Positions 33,658-42,705 of a stretch of 64,000 nt of DNA are shown here, in pieces. The translations under genes and the position numbers were made by a program. Source of the stretch: Ferrimonas gelatinilytica (GTDB lineage Bacteria > Pseudomonadota > Gammaproteobacteria > Enterobacterales > Shewanellaceae); NCBI RefSeq assembly GCF_039544205.1, contig NZ_BAABLF010000014.1, forward strand, positions 129,964-193,963, written 5' to 3'. The notes below the pieces were generated by a model. That model searched no databases and was not told the origin of the DNA. It worked only from the letters and a program-made list of their open reading frames with translations. Position 1 is the first letter of the stretch; each line of letters starts with the position of its first letter.

Positions 33658-34131
33658 TTACTTCTCGTAGTGGATCGCGGTGATATACCAGCTGACGTTG
33701 CCGGCGGGGGTAGGAACGATCGCCTCATCATCCATCTCCTTCTTCAGCAGCGCCCGGGCCATCGGGGAGTCGATGGAGATACAGTCGTCCCGGCCGAAGA
33801 TCTCGTCATAGCCGACGATCTGGAACCGCTTGCTGTCGCCGTCGTCGTTCTCGACCTCGACCCAGGCGCCGAAGAACACCTTGCCCTCCTGCTGGGGTGA
33901 GAAGTCGACGATCCGCAGCAGCTCCAGGGATTTACGCAGGTAACGCACCCGGCGGTCGATCTCGCGCAGGCGCTTCTTGTTGTACTGGTAATCGGCGTTT
34001 TCACTGCGATCCCCAAGGCTCGCCGCCCAGGCCACCTTGGCAGTGGTCTCCGGTCGCTCTACCCGCCAGAGGTGATCCAGCTCCTGCTGCAGCTTGTTGT
34101 ACCCTTTTCGTGTAATTAGCTTGGTTCTCAT
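33658..34131 (-). CDS. greB: transcription elongation factor GreB
   Basis: GreB stimulates cleavage of backtracked RNA by RNA polymerase. The start at ATG 34131 (MRTKLITRKGYNKLQQELDHLW) gives 157 residues; longer frames lack family similarity. The N-terminal coiled coil has the acidic tip GDRSENADYQYNKKRLREIDRRVRYL, and the C-terminal FKBP-like domain contains FFGAWVEVENDDGD and YITAIHYEK. GreB differs from GreA by RKGYNKLQ and the long basic patch. It is divergent from ompR across 172 bp. Confidence 0.95.
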   Translation of the reverse strand: MRTKLITRKGYNKLQQELDHLWRVERPETTAKVAWAASLGDRSENADYQYNKKRLREIDRRVRYLRKSLELLRIVDFSPQQEGKVFFGAWVEVENDDGDSKRFQIVGYDEIFGRDDCISIDSPMARALLKKEMDDEAIVPTPAGNVSWYITAIHYEK

Positions 34132-34245
34132 GGTACCCGGTTTGATGATTGGGGCGAGAGGGCCCGAAAGGAGAATAACAGCAGCCTGGGAGTATGATGG
34201 CAAGGGAAATGACACACTTCGCAACGATCTGAGCGCGGTCACATC

Positions 34246-34273
34246 GTGACAAGCGCCGTCGCTGGCATACAAT
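34246..34273 (+). promoter_or_regulatory. putative ompR promoter
   Basis: GTGACA (34246-34251), 16 bp, TACAAT (34268-34273): five of six matches in each hexamer to the sigma-70 consensus. It lies 31 bp before the ompR ATG, which has an AGGAAAG ribosome site. Confidence 0.55.
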
Positions 34274-34303
34274 GCTAACAGGCTGAATCATTGAGGAAAG
34301 CAT

Positions 34304-35026
34304 ATGGAACAGGAAACCACCAAGGTGTTGGTCGTTGACGACGATGTTCGCTTGCGGGGGTTGCTGGAGCGCTACCTGGTTGAGCAGGGCTTCCAGGTGC
34401 GAAGTGCCGCCAATTCCGAGCAGATGGATCGCCATCTGGAGCGGGAGAATTTTCACCTGCTGGTGTTGGACCTTATGTTGCCCGGGGAGGATGGCTTGTC
34501 GATCTGTCGCCGCCTGCGGGAGAAAGAGAACCCGATCCCCATCGTGATGCTGACCGCCAAGGGTGACGAGGTGGACAGGATTATCGGTCTGGAGATGGGC
34601 GCCGACGATTATCTGCCCAAACCTTTCAATCCCAGAGAGCTGCTGGCACGGATCCGGGCGGTGCTGAGACGCCGTCCGTCAGAAGTGCCTGGAGCACCCT
34701 CCCAGAGCGAAGAGATTGTGGAGTTCGGCGAGCACAAACTGAACCTCGCCACCCGTGAGATGACCAAGGGCGAGGAGTCTATCTCATTGACCTCCGGCGA
34801 GTTCGCGGTGTTGAAGGTGTTGGTGACCCATCCCCGCGAACCCATGAGCCGGGATAAGTTGATGAACCAGGCTCGGGGCCGGGACTACAGTGCCCTGGAG
34901 CGCTCCATTGATGTCCAGGTTTCGCGCCTGCGCCGCCTTATTGAAGCTGATCCCTCTAATCCCCGTTATATCCAGACGGTTTGGGGACTGGGCTATGTCT
35001 TTGTGCCAGACGGGGCGGCCCACTAG
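34304..35026 (+). CDS. ompR: two-component response regulator OmpR
   Basis: Osmolarity-responsive regulator of porin and envelope genes. The 240-residue product has the receiver domain (VLVVDDDVRLRGLLERYL; phospho-acceptor Asp56 in LLVLDLMLPGEDG; MLTAKGDEVDRI; YLPKPFNPRELLARI) and the winged-helix DNA-binding domain (LTSGEFAVLKVLVTHPREPMSRDKLM; RGRDYSALERSIDVQVSRLRRLIE; IQTVWGLGYVFVPDG). The TAG stop shares a base with the GTG start of envZ, so the pair is coupled. Confidence 0.97.
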   Translation: MEQETTKVLVVDDDVRLRGLLERYLVEQGFQVRSAANSEQMDRHLERENFHLLVLDLMLPGEDGLSICRRLREKENPIPIVMLTAKGDEVDRIIGLEMGADDYLPKPFNPRELLARIRAVLRRRPSEVPGAPSQSEEIVEFGEHKLNLATREMTKGEESISLTSGEFAVLKVLVTHPREPMSRDKLMNQARGRDYSALERSIDVQVSRLRRLIEADPSNPRYIQTVWGLGYVFVPDGAAH

Positions 35027-36339
35027 TGCCGAGAACCCTGCTGCCGCGGAGTAACTTTGGTCAGACGGTGCTGCTGATCGGCTCTCTGCTGCTGGTGAAC
35101 CAGCTGGTTTCCTACCTGTCGGTGTTGGCCTACGTGGTCAAACCCTCGACCCAGCAGATGGTTCAGCTGCTCTCCCGCCAGGTGGAGCTGGTGTTCAGTG
35201 ATCTGCAGTTGGATATCGAACACCTGACCCCGCTGGACGCCCTGAAAGCAAAGCTCGCGGATGATCCCCATATGGAGGCTTTCACCGCCAGGGAGGCGGA
35301 TGCAGCGGGGGTAAAACAGGCGACCTTCTATCGTCTGCTGTCGGATCAGATGAGTACCTACCTGGGTGGTAAGGCACGGGTGAAGCTCTCTACCGGGGAG
35401 AAGTTCCAGGTCTGGATCCAGCCGCCTCAGGCGCCGGATGGCTGGATCCGGGTTTCTCTATCCAGTTTTGATGACTCCTTCGTGAATAACCCACTGGTCA
35501 TCTACCTGCTGGCTATCGGCACTCTATCGGTGTTGGGGGGTTGGTGGTTCGCGCGTCTGCAGTCCCGACCCCTGCGCCGCTTGCAGCGGGCGGCGCTGCA
35601 GGTCTCTCGCGGCGTCTTTCCGAAGCCGCTGCCCCTCTCCGGCTCCGCCGAAGTGATGGAGGTAACCAAGGCGTTTAACCAGATGGCGGCGTCGATGGCG
35701 CGGTTGGAGACGGATCGCAACCTGCTGCTGGCGGGGGTGTCCCATGATCTGCGCACGCCGCTGACCCGGATCCGGCTGTCGGCAGAGATGATGAGCCAGG
35801 AAGATGAGTTTCTAAAAAGTGGCATCGAGCACGACATCGATGACATGAACGCCATCATCGATCAGTTCATCGCTTTCATTCGCGGTCACCAGGATGAATC
35901 CCGGCAACTGCTGAATATTAATGAGCTGTTGACCGAGGTGGCCAATCTGGAGGAGGTGCGGGGGGGCGAACTTGAGCTGGCACTGGGGGAAACCTCGGCG
36001 GTACCGATGCAGCCGGTGGCGATCAAGCGGGTGATCAACAACCTGGTCGAGAATGGCCAGCGCTACGGTCATGGCTGGCTGCGACTCAGCTCTGGTCAGG
36101 AGCCCGGCTGGATCTGGTTTAAGGTGGAGGATAACGGCGATGGGATCCCACTGACCCAGCTCGAAGCGATGTTCCAACCCTTCCACCAGGGGGATAAGGC
36201 CAGGGGAGGGGCAGGTTCCGGTCTGGGCTTAACCATCGTTCGCCGCATCATTGAGCATCATGGCGGGGAGATCCACGTGGCCAATCGTCGTGCGGGTGGG
36301 CTTGAGGTGAAGGTGCGTTTACCCCGGGAAGAGGCCTGA
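35026..36339 (+). CDS. envZ: sensor histidine kinase EnvZ
   Basis: Inner-membrane sensor partner of OmpR. I place the start at GTG 35026 (TAGTG overlap with ompR); an open extension inside ompR is unlikely. The 437-residue protein has TM1 (about 12-37), a periplasmic domain of about 115 residues, TM2 (about 156-175), a HAMP region (RPLRRLQRAALQV), the H-box GVSHDLRTPLTRIRLSAEMM (His240), the N-box RVINNLVENGQRYG, and G-boxes VEDNGDGIP and GGAGSGLGLTIVRRI. The sequence is typical EnvZ. It ends at a strong bidirectional terminator. Confidence 0.95.
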   Translation: MPRTLLPRSNFGQTVLLIGSLLLVNQLVSYLSVLAYVVKPSTQQMVQLLSRQVELVFSDLQLDIEHLTPLDALKAKLADDPHMEAFTAREADAAGVKQATFYRLLSDQMSTYLGGKARVKLSTGEKFQVWIQPPQAPDGWIRVSLSSFDDSFVNNPLVIYLLAIGTLSVLGGWWFARLQSRPLRRLQRAALQVSRGVFPKPLPLSGSAEVMEVTKAFNQMAASMARLETDRNLLLAGVSHDLRTPLTRIRLSAEMMSQEDEFLKSGIEHDIDDMNAIIDQFIAFIRGHQDESRQLLNINELLTEVANLEEVRGGELELALGETSAVPMQPVAIKRVINNLVENGQRYGHGWLRLSSGQEPGWIWFKVEDNGDGIPLTQLEAMFQPFHQGDKARGGAGSGLGLTIVRRIIEHHGGEIHVANRRAGGLEVKVRLPREEA

Positions 36340-36358
36340 TGGCCCTGACCCTGCGGCC

Positions 36359-36396
36359 ATAAAAAACGCAACTTCAGGTGAAGTTGCGTTTTTTGT
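36359..36396. terminator. bidirectional terminator between envZ and pckA
   Basis: CGCAACTTC / GAAGTTGCG with an AGGT loop (36367-36375 / 36380-36388), with six A on the left and six T on the right, so it works for both convergent genes. Confidence 0.93.
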
Positions 36397-36405
36397 TGCA
36401 CGCTT

Positions 36406-37950
36406 TTAGTGCCGGGGCGGTTTACCACCGGGGCCCGCGGCGATGATCTCCTCGGGTACGTCGTAGCGGGAAAAGTTGGCTCGGAAGGATTGGACCAGAC
36501 GCTCGGCGTAACGATCATATTCATCGGGATCGGCCCAGGTCTCTCTCGGGACCAGCAGCTTGGGATCCACTCCGGGGACCGCCTCTGGCACTGACAGGTT
36601 AAGTTGCGGCAGGGGCCGAGTCGGCGCGTCAGCCAGTGCACCGGAGACGATGGCATCGATCACTGCCCGGGTCGTGGGGATATCGAAACGCTGACCCTGG
36701 CCGTAGGGGCCTCCGGTCCAACCGGTGTTGACCAGGTAAACCCGGCTGCCGAATGCGGCGATCCGCTCCATCAGCAGCTCGGCGTAGACGCCGGCGGGGC
36801 GGGGGAAAAAGGGGGCACCGAAACAGGTGGAAAAGGTCGACTCGATGGCACTGGCGCTGCCGATCTCGGTGCTGCCCACCTTGGCGGTGTACCCCGAGAG
36901 GAAGTGGTATGCAGCGGCCTCCTTGGAGAGGCAGGCGACCGGTGGCAAAACGCCGGACACATCGCAGGTGAGGAAGACCACGGCATGGGGCTCGGCGCCA
37001 CGGTTGGCAGGGATACGCCTGTCTACATGCTCGAGTGGGTAGGCCGCCCGGCTGTTCTGAGTCAGTCGGGTATCGGAGTAATCCGGACTGCCCCCTGCAG
37101 CCAGTACCACATTCTCCAGCACACTGCCAAAACGGATCGCATCCCAGATCACCGGTTCATTCTTGCGGGAGAGGTCAATGCACTTGGCGTAACAGCCGCC
37201 CTCGATGTTGAATACACCACCGGGCGCCCAGCCGTGCTCGTCATCCCCGATCAGGGCCCGTTTGGGGTCCGCTGACAGGGTGGTCTTGCCGGTGCCGGAG
37301 AGGCCAAAGAAGAGTGCGGTGTCCCCATCGCTGCCGACATTGGCGGAGCAGTGCATCGGTAGGACGCCCTTGGCAGGCAGCAGGAAGTTCTGTACCGAGA
37401 ACATCGCCTTCTTCATCTCTCCGGCGTAGCGCATGCCGGCCAGCAGCACCTTTCGCTCCGCGAAGTGGATGATCACAGCACCGTCGGAGGCGGTGCCGTC
37501 ACGCTCGGGCTGGCACTGGAAGCTGGGCACATTGAGGATCTGCCACACCGGTTTATCGGCACGATTCCACTGGGTCGGGACAATAAACAGATTTCGGGCA
37601 AACAGCTGGTGCCAGGCGGTTTCGGTGCGTACCTCCAGCGGCAGGTAATGTTCCGGGTCTGCACCCACTTCAAGGTGAGAGAGGAAGTGCTCCCGCTGCT
37701 CCAGATGTCGCTCGACCCGGTGCCAAAGTGCATCGAACTGGCCCGGGTCAAAGGGGCGGTTGACCTCCCCCCAATCGATGGCGGACTCGGTGCCGGGTTC
37801 CTTGACGATGAAGCGATCCTTGGGGGAACGTCCGGTGCGATGGCCAGTTTCCACCACCAGGGCCCCGTTGTCGGCCAGTCGGCCCTCATGACGCCGGATG
37901 GCGGCCTCAACCAGTTCGGCGCTGCCAAGGTCCTGTCGGATATCTGCCAT
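36406..37950 (-). CDS. pckA: phosphoenolpyruvate carboxykinase (ATP)
   Basis: Converts oxaloacetate and ATP to phosphoenolpyruvate in gluconeogenesis; cytoplasmic. ATG 37950 (MADIRQDLG, preceded by GAGGAGAG) gives 514 residues. The phosphate-binding loop is FGLSGTGKTTLSADPKR; the metal and oxaloacetate region has GDDEHGWAPGGVFNIEGGCYAKCIDLS. RYAGEMKKAMFSVQNFLLP, MHCSANVG and NTGWTGGPYGQGQRF are also present, as in E. coli PckA. It is convergent with envZ and downstream of the hslOR terminator; its promoter must lie in 37951-38048. Confidence 0.97.
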   Translation of the reverse strand: MADIRQDLGSAELVEAAIRRHEGRLADNGALVVETGHRTGRSPKDRFIVKEPGTESAIDWGEVNRPFDPGQFDALWHRVERHLEQREHFLSHLEVGADPEHYLPLEVRTETAWHQLFARNLFIVPTQWNRADKPVWQILNVPSFQCQPERDGTASDGAVIIHFAERKVLLAGMRYAGEMKKAMFSVQNFLLPAKGVLPMHCSANVGSDGDTALFFGLSGTGKTTLSADPKRALIGDDEHGWAPGGVFNIEGGCYAKCIDLSRKNEPVIWDAIRFGSVLENVVLAAGGSPDYSDTRLTQNSRAAYPLEHVDRRIPANRGAEPHAVVFLTCDVSGVLPPVACLSKEAAAYHFLSGYTAKVGSTEIGSASAIESTFSTCFGAPFFPRPAGVYAELLMERIAAFGSRVYLVNTGWTGGPYGQGQRFDIPTTRAVIDAIVSGALADAPTRPLPQLNLSVPEAVPGVDPKLLVPRETWADPDEYDRYAERLVQSFRANFSRYDVPEEIIAAGPGGKPPRH

Positions 37951-38048
37951 ATTACTCTCCTCGGTTCCCAGGGTGAGAGTGGCCACAGGATGAAAACGTC
38001 GCCACCGATAGAACAGAAGATAGCGGTTAACCCTCTTATTCAAAATAG

Positions 38049-38075
38049 AAAAAGCTGCCATTTAGGCAGCTTTTT
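38049..38075 (-). terminator. terminator of the hslR-hslO operon
   Basis: AAAGCTGCC / GGCAGCTTT with an ATTTA loop; on the minus strand it is followed by TTCTATTTTG after five T. It lies 27 bp after the hslO stop. Confidence 0.88.
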
Positions 38076-38101
38076 ACAATTATACCGGGTTGTTTTGGCC
38101 C

Positions 38102-38962
38102 TTAATGCTGTTGGGAGCCACCCTTGAACGCCCCCTGCTGGGCCGCTGCGACATCTACCGCGTCGAAGCGGTAGTGGCTGTTGCAGTAGTCACAGTGCAT
38201 ATCGATTTGTCCTCGCTCTTCCAGCAGGGATTCGAGCTCGGCGGGATCCAGGGTGGCCAGTGCCGCCAGGCTGCGCTCGCGGGAGCAGCCGCAGCGAAAG
38301 ACCACGTCAGAGGGATCAAACAGCTGTACCGACTCCTCGTGGTAGAGACGGTACAGCACGTCCTGACCATCCAGCTCAAACAGCTCCTCAGCCTTGATGG
38401 TGTCTGTCAGGGCTTCGAGGTGTTCGAACTCCACCTCGGTTTCGATGTTGCTGGCGGGCATCTGCTGCAGCAACATGCCGCCGGCCTGCTGCCCGTTGGC
38501 GTGCAGCCAAAGACGGGTATTGAGCTGCTCGGATTGGGCAAAGTACTGCTCAATGTTGGCGGCCAAGGTGGGCTTGTCGAGGGCAACAATACCCTGGTAG
38601 CGCTCACCCTCATCAGGGGTGATGGTGATTACCAGGTGGCCCTTGCCGATCTGGGCCTGGAGGTCCCCCTCAGGGACCTCACCATTGAAGCGGGCGACGC
38701 CACGGAGCACATTGTCGTGGCTGCCATTGATAACCAGGAGCTGGAGCGGACCGTCGCCCTGGATCTGTACCGCGATATCGCCCTCAAACTTCAGGGTGGC
38801 GGTCAGCATTGCAGTCGCGGCCAGGGTCTCGCCGAGCAGGCGCTGAACCGCAGCCGGATAGTCGTGGCCGGCCAGGATCTGCTGGTAGCTATCTTTGAGT
38901 TGGACCAGTTCGCCGCGGACATCCGCCTTGTCGAACAGGTAGCGGTATAACTTGTCGGTCAT
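38102..38962 (-). CDS. hslO: redox-regulated chaperone Hsp33
   Basis: Hsp33 is a cytoplasmic holdase switched on by oxidation. ATG 38962 (MTDKLYRYLFDKADVRGELV) overlaps the hslR stop as ATGA; the frame continues upstream inside hslR without homology. The 286-residue product has the N-terminal substrate domain (QLLVINGSHDNVLRGVARFNGEVP; IGKGHLVITITPDEGERYQGIVAL). Near the C-terminus is the zinc redox switch: FRCGCSRERS (CxC), then about 30 residues on MHCDYCNSHYRFDAVDV (CxxC). It is cotranscribed with hslR. Confidence 0.95.
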   Translation of the reverse strand: MTDKLYRYLFDKADVRGELVQLKDSYQQILAGHDYPAAVQRLLGETLAATAMLTATLKFEGDIAVQIQGDGPLQLLVINGSHDNVLRGVARFNGEVPEGDLQAQIGKGHLVITITPDEGERYQGIVALDKPTLAANIEQYFAQSEQLNTRLWLHANGQQAGGMLLQQMPASNIETEVEFEHLEALTDTIKAEELFELDGQDVLYRLYHEESVQLFDPSDVVFRCGCSRERSLAALATLDPAELESLLEERGQIDMHCDYCNSHYRFDAVDVAAAQQGAFKGGSQQH

Positions 38963-39369
38963 CGGTGTTCGTTGTCCTGATGTTTGACGCGCAGCAGCTG
39001 GCGTCGCTGTTTCTTGTCGGGGCGGCGGGCATGGGGGTCGGCATCGGCCATCAGGCGACGCTGCTGCGCACGCTCTGCCCGCTTTTGCTGACTTTGTTCG
39101 GTTTCCTGGTACAGGCCCTCTGCCAGTGCCGCACTGACACGTTTCTCTGCCAGCCCGGTGACCAGGATCTCTTTCTCGTCGTAGCCCTGCCAAAGGGTGA
39201 CGGTGGCGCCGAGTTCCAGCTTACGACTGGGTTTACTGCGTTGTCCGTTCACCTGGACCTTACCGCCGTTGATCATCTCCTGCGCCAGGGCGCGGGTTTT
39301 ATACAGTCGGGCGGCCCAGAGCCACTTATCGAGACGAACGGCGCTCATCGCCTCGTCATTTTTTGTCAT
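38959..39369 (-). CDS. hslR: ribosome-associated heat shock protein Hsp15
   Basis: Hsp15 is an S4-domain RNA-binding protein that rescues stalled 50S subunits carrying nascent chains. The S4 core is VRLDKWLWAARLYKTRALAQEMINGGKVQVNGQRSKPSRKLELG; the C-terminal tail is strongly basic (RRPDKKQRRQLLRVKH). I favour ATG 39369 (MTKNDEAMSAVRLDKW, 136 residues) because it gives the same N-terminal length as E. coli Hsp15; GTG 39387 and ATG 39348 are alternatives and no ribosome site is decisive. It is divergent from gspC across about 235 bp. Confidence 0.9.
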   Translation of the reverse strand: MTKNDEAMSAVRLDKWLWAARLYKTRALAQEMINGGKVQVNGQRSKPSRKLELGATVTLWQGYDEKEILVTGLAEKRVSAALAEGLYQETEQSQQKRAERAQQRRLMADADPHARRPDKKQRRQLLRVKHQDNEHR

Positions 39370-39603
39370 TGATGCTTGTTTTAACACACAAAACCCTTAG
39401 GGTTGGGAACGGCTGTGAGGGGATACGGCATCTTAGGGCGGGTTAACTTAGCATAATTGACCAAAATTGGCTATCTGAAGCGGTTCGCCAACGATTCGCT
39501 TGTTGCCTATCATTGGCGTAAGTTAGCATCAAATATACTTCTTTTTATTATCAAGGTGTCGGCCTCCACGTGGCGAGCCGGACCAGGACGCATTTGTCGA
39601 CAG

Positions 39604-40524
39604 ATGGATTTACCTTTACCGCTTCAGCGCTGGCTGGCCCAGCTACCTCAGGCTCAGATTGCCCGGGCTCTTATGCTCGTGTTGTCCCTGTGCGTCCTCT
39701 ATCTTCTCGCCCTGATCACCTGGCAGCTGCTGCCACAGCCAAACACGGAGCCCTCTACTTGGCGCCCGAGCGCCCAAACCGGCTCTGACAGCCAGGAGAC
39801 GGTTTCTCTTGAGCCGCTGCTGGCACTTGAGCTTTTTGGTAAAGCGGAGCCGAAAACGGAAGAGGAAACGGCGGCACCCGTGAGCCGGGATATCATCACC
39901 GACGCCCCCAAGACGACCCTTAGAATTTTGCTTACAGGCCTGGTGGCCAGCTCTATTGAGCAGCGAGGGATTGCGGTGATCGAGAGCAAGGGCACGCAGG
40001 AAACCTATGGCATCGGCGATAAGATCGAGGGAACCAATGCCAGTCTGCATGAGGTTTATGCTGATCGTGCCATCATTCTTAACCAGGGACGTTACGAGAC
40101 CCTGATGCTCGATGGCGTGGAGTACACGCAGGAACTCTCTGACGAGACGCAAAAGCTGCGCAGTGTCGGCCAGGCCGAGCGGACCGAAGCCAGCAGCAGC
40201 GCCAATGAGGCGATGGCGGAGGCCCGTGACATGCTGCTGTCCGATCCGGGCAAGCTGACCGACTACATCAGTTTTTCTCCGGTCCGGGGGGAGGACGGGT
40301 TGCGTGGTTATCGCCTGAATCCGGGACGGGAAGGGCGGGACCTTTTTCTTGCCTCCGGCCTTCAGCCGAATGATATTGCCGTTTCCGTCAACGGATACGA
40401 TTTGACCAACTTGGCCGAGGCGGCGCAACTAATGAGCGAGTTGCAGGAGCTGACCGACGCCTCCTTAATGGTGGAGCGGGATGGGCAACTGACCCAGATC
40501 GACTTCTCCCTGCCAAGCCAATAA
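39604..40524 (+). CDS. gspC: type II secretion protein GspC
   Basis: Inner-membrane GspC links the cytoplasmic-membrane platform to the GspD secretin. ATG 39604 gives 306 residues; the open extension to a TTG at 39457 has no ribosome site. One membrane helix (IARALMLVLSLCVLYLLALITWQLLP) follows a short cytoplasmic end. The periplasmic HR domain has LRILLTGLVASSIEQRGIAVIESKGTQETYGIGDKI, and a PDZ domain closes the protein (GLRGYRLNPGREGRDLFLASGLQPNDIAVSVNGYDLTN). It is the first gene of a twelve-gene gsp operon; promoter elements are expected in the AT-rich stretch 39500-39560. Confidence 0.93.
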   Translation: MDLPLPLQRWLAQLPQAQIARALMLVLSLCVLYLLALITWQLLPQPNTEPSTWRPSAQTGSDSQETVSLEPLLALELFGKAEPKTEEETAAPVSRDIITDAPKTTLRILLTGLVASSIEQRGIAVIESKGTQETYGIGDKIEGTNASLHEVYADRAIILNQGRYETLMLDGVEYTQELSDETQKLRSVGQAERTEASSSANEAMAEARDMLLSDPGKLTDYISFSPVRGEDGLRGYRLNPGREGRDLFLASGLQPNDIAVSVNGYDLTNLAEAAQLMSELQELTDASLMVERDGQLTQIDFSLPSQ

Positions 40525-40548
40525 ACGACTTCAAGTGAAGGAAGCACC

Positions 40549-42705
40549 ATGACTGTTAAGCAGCGTCGACTGCCCTGGGTTCGCAACCAGATCGTTGCGG
40601 GGATGCTGGCCGGCGTCGCCGCCTTTGCGGTGGCACAGGAGCCAGCCCAGTATGCCGCCAACTTCAAAGGCACTGACATACAGGAATTTATCAACATTGT
40701 TGGAAAAAACCTGGAGAAAACCATCATCGTTGATCCGACGGTGCGGGGTAAGATCAACGTCCGTAGCTATGACCTGCTTAACGAAGATCAGTACTACCAG
40801 TTTTTCCTCAGTGTGCTGCAGGTCTACGGCTACTCCATCGTTGAGATGGAGGACACCAACATCATCAAGGTGGTGAAGGACAAGGACGCCAAGGATATGA
40901 ATATCCGTGTGGCGGACGATGAGAATCCCGGTGCCGGGGATGAGATGGTGACCCGTATCGTGCCGCTCTACAACGTCGAAGCGAAGCAGCTGGCGCCGCT
41001 GCTGCGCCAGCTTAACGACAACGCCCGGGGCGGGAATGTGGTGAACTACGACCCCTCCAACGTGATGATGATCACCGGCCGCGCTGCGGTGGTGAACAAG
41101 TTGGTGGAGATCATCAAGCGGGTGGATCTGCAGGGGGATACCAAGGTGGAGGTGGTGAAACTGAACTACGCCTCCGCCGGTGAGATGGTACGGATCATCG
41201 ATGCACTCTATCGTGGCGGCGGCCAGCAGGCCGCTACCGGAGCCGGCTCTATTCCTAAAGTGGTGGCCGATGAGCGGACCAACGCCGTGGTGATCAGCGG
41301 CGATGAGCGTGCTCGCCAGCGCGCCGCCGAGCTGGTGCGGGAGCTGGATCAGGAGATGAAAAGCTCCGGCAATACCAAGGTGGTTTACCTCAAGTACGCC
41401 AAGGCGGAGGACCTGCAGCAGGTCCTGTCCGGCTTTGCCGAGAGCCTGCAGACCGAGGAGGGCGGCGCCCAGCCTCAGCAGCGTCGACGGGCCAATGAGA
41501 TCACCATCATGGCCCACGATGAGTCCAATGCGCTGGTGATCAACGCCCAGCCGGACCAGATCCAGACTCTCGAAAGTGTCATCCGTCAGCTCGATATCCG
41601 CCGTGCCCAGGTGCTGGTGGAGGCGATCATCGTTGAGATTGCCGAGGGGGATGAGGTGGGCTTCAGCGTCCAGTACGGTTCCCTCGATGGCGGCCTGATC
41701 CAGTACAACACCGGCTTCGGCACCACCATCGGTGAGATCGGCGCCGGGGTCTGGGACGCCCGTCCCACCGAAGGCACCGAGGTGTGTGAGGGCATTGGCT
41801 CGGATCAGCGCTGTACCAAGAACCCGGATATCGATGGGGACATCTCCACCCTGGCGGGGGCGCTCTCCAAGGTTAACGGCATGGCCTGGGGCGTCGCCTC
41901 CGGCGACTTCGGTGCCCTGATCCAGGCGGTGGCGTCGGATTCCAATTCCAACGTGCTCGCCACCCCCTCCATCACTACCCTGGATAACCAGGAAGCCAGC
42001 TTCGTGGTGGGTGACGAGGTACCGGTGATCACCGGTTCCACCTCTGGCTCCAACAATGACAACCCCTTCACCACGGTGGAGCGGAAGGAGGTGGGGATCA
42101 AGCTCACCGTGACCCCACAGATCAACGAGGGGGACGCAGTGCAGCTGCAGATCGAGCAGGAGACCTCCAACGTTAATGGCCGCACCGCGGTGGACGTAAC
42201 CTTTGGCAAGCGTACCCTGAAGACCACGGTACTGGCTGACTCCGGCGAGACGGTGGTTCTGGGGGGGCTGCTTAACGAGGATGTTCAGGAGTCGGTCTCC
42301 AAGGTGCCACTGCTGGGGGATATCCCAGTGATCGGCCACCTGTTCAGCTCCACCAGCTCCCGCAAGAGCAAGCGCAACCTGATGATCTTCATCAAGCCCA
42401 CCATCATCCGTGACGGTGTCACCATGTCCGGGCTCTCTGGCCGCAAGTACAACTACTTCCGGGCCGAGCAGCTGAAGCAGAAAGAGCGCGGTATCAATCT
42501 GATGCCGAATACCGATGTTCCCGTACTGGATGAGTGGGTGGTGCCGGAAGGGATGAGCCCGGAGATCTTCGAGCTGCTCCAACGCCATCAGGGCGGGGAA
42601 GGTTTACCGACCCCGGTGCGGGATGAGCGCGAGTGGATGCATAAGGCACTGGGCAAGGAGGCGGATGAGACAGTGAGCAAGGAAGCGGCGGAGCCCGGAA
42701 AATGA
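40549..42705 (+). CDS. gspD: type II secretion secretin GspD
   Basis: Outer-membrane secretin forming the exit channel. The 718-residue product has a signal peptide ending near AFAVAQEPA, then N0 (YAANFKGTDIQEFINIVGKNLEKTIIVDP), N1-N3 domains with repeated VKLNYASAGEMVRIIDAL / VVYLKYAKAEDLQQVL motifs, and the secretin domain (VNGMAWGVASGDFGALIQAVASDSNSNVLATPSI; VPVITGS; SGETVVLGGLLNEDV; GDIPVIGHLFSS). A C-terminal S-domain follows. A Cys pair (EVCEGIGSDQRC) lies in the cap-gate region. The stop overlaps the gspE start (ATGA). Confidence 0.97.
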   Translation: MTVKQRRLPWVRNQIVAGMLAGVAAFAVAQEPAQYAANFKGTDIQEFINIVGKNLEKTIIVDPTVRGKINVRSYDLLNEDQYYQFFLSVLQVYGYSIVEMEDTNIIKVVKDKDAKDMNIRVADDENPGAGDEMVTRIVPLYNVEAKQLAPLLRQLNDNARGGNVVNYDPSNVMMITGRAAVVNKLVEIIKRVDLQGDTKVEVVKLNYASAGEMVRIIDALYRGGGQQAATGAGSIPKVVADERTNAVVISGDERARQRAAELVRELDQEMKSSGNTKVVYLKYAKAEDLQQVLSGFAESLQTEEGGAQPQQRRRANEITIMAHDESNALVINAQPDQIQTLESVIRQLDIRRAQVLVEAIIVEIAEGDEVGFSVQYGSLDGGLIQYNTGFGTTIGEIGAGVWDARPTEGTEVCEGIGSDQRCTKNPDIDGDISTLAGALSKVNGMAWGVASGDFGALIQAVASDSNSNVLATPSITTLDNQEASFVVGDEVPVITGSTSGSNNDNPFTTVERKEVGIKLTVTPQINEGDAVQLQIEQETSNVNGRTAVDVTFGKRTLKTTVLADSGETVVLGGLLNEDVQESVSKVPLLGDIPVIGHLFSSTSSRKSKRNLMIFIKPTIIRDGVTMSGLSGRKYNYFRAEQLKQKERGINLMPNTDVPVLDEWVVPEGMSPEIFELLQRHQGGEGLPTPVRDEREWMHKALGKEADETVSKEAAEPGK

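Noticed and set aside
33454..33900. Plus-strand frame between tex and greB running into greB
   Set aside because: Arg/Ser/Gly-rich shadow sequence without family features; it overlaps greB.
39513..39539. gspC promoter TTGGCG-15 bp-TATACT
   Set aside because: The spacer is short and alternatives in the same AT-rich stretch are equally good, so I did not list it as a feature.
40531..42588. A 685-codon open frame antisense to gspD
   Set aside because: It lies wholly within a certain secretin gene and has the low-complexity His/Gly/Leu composition of a shadow frame.
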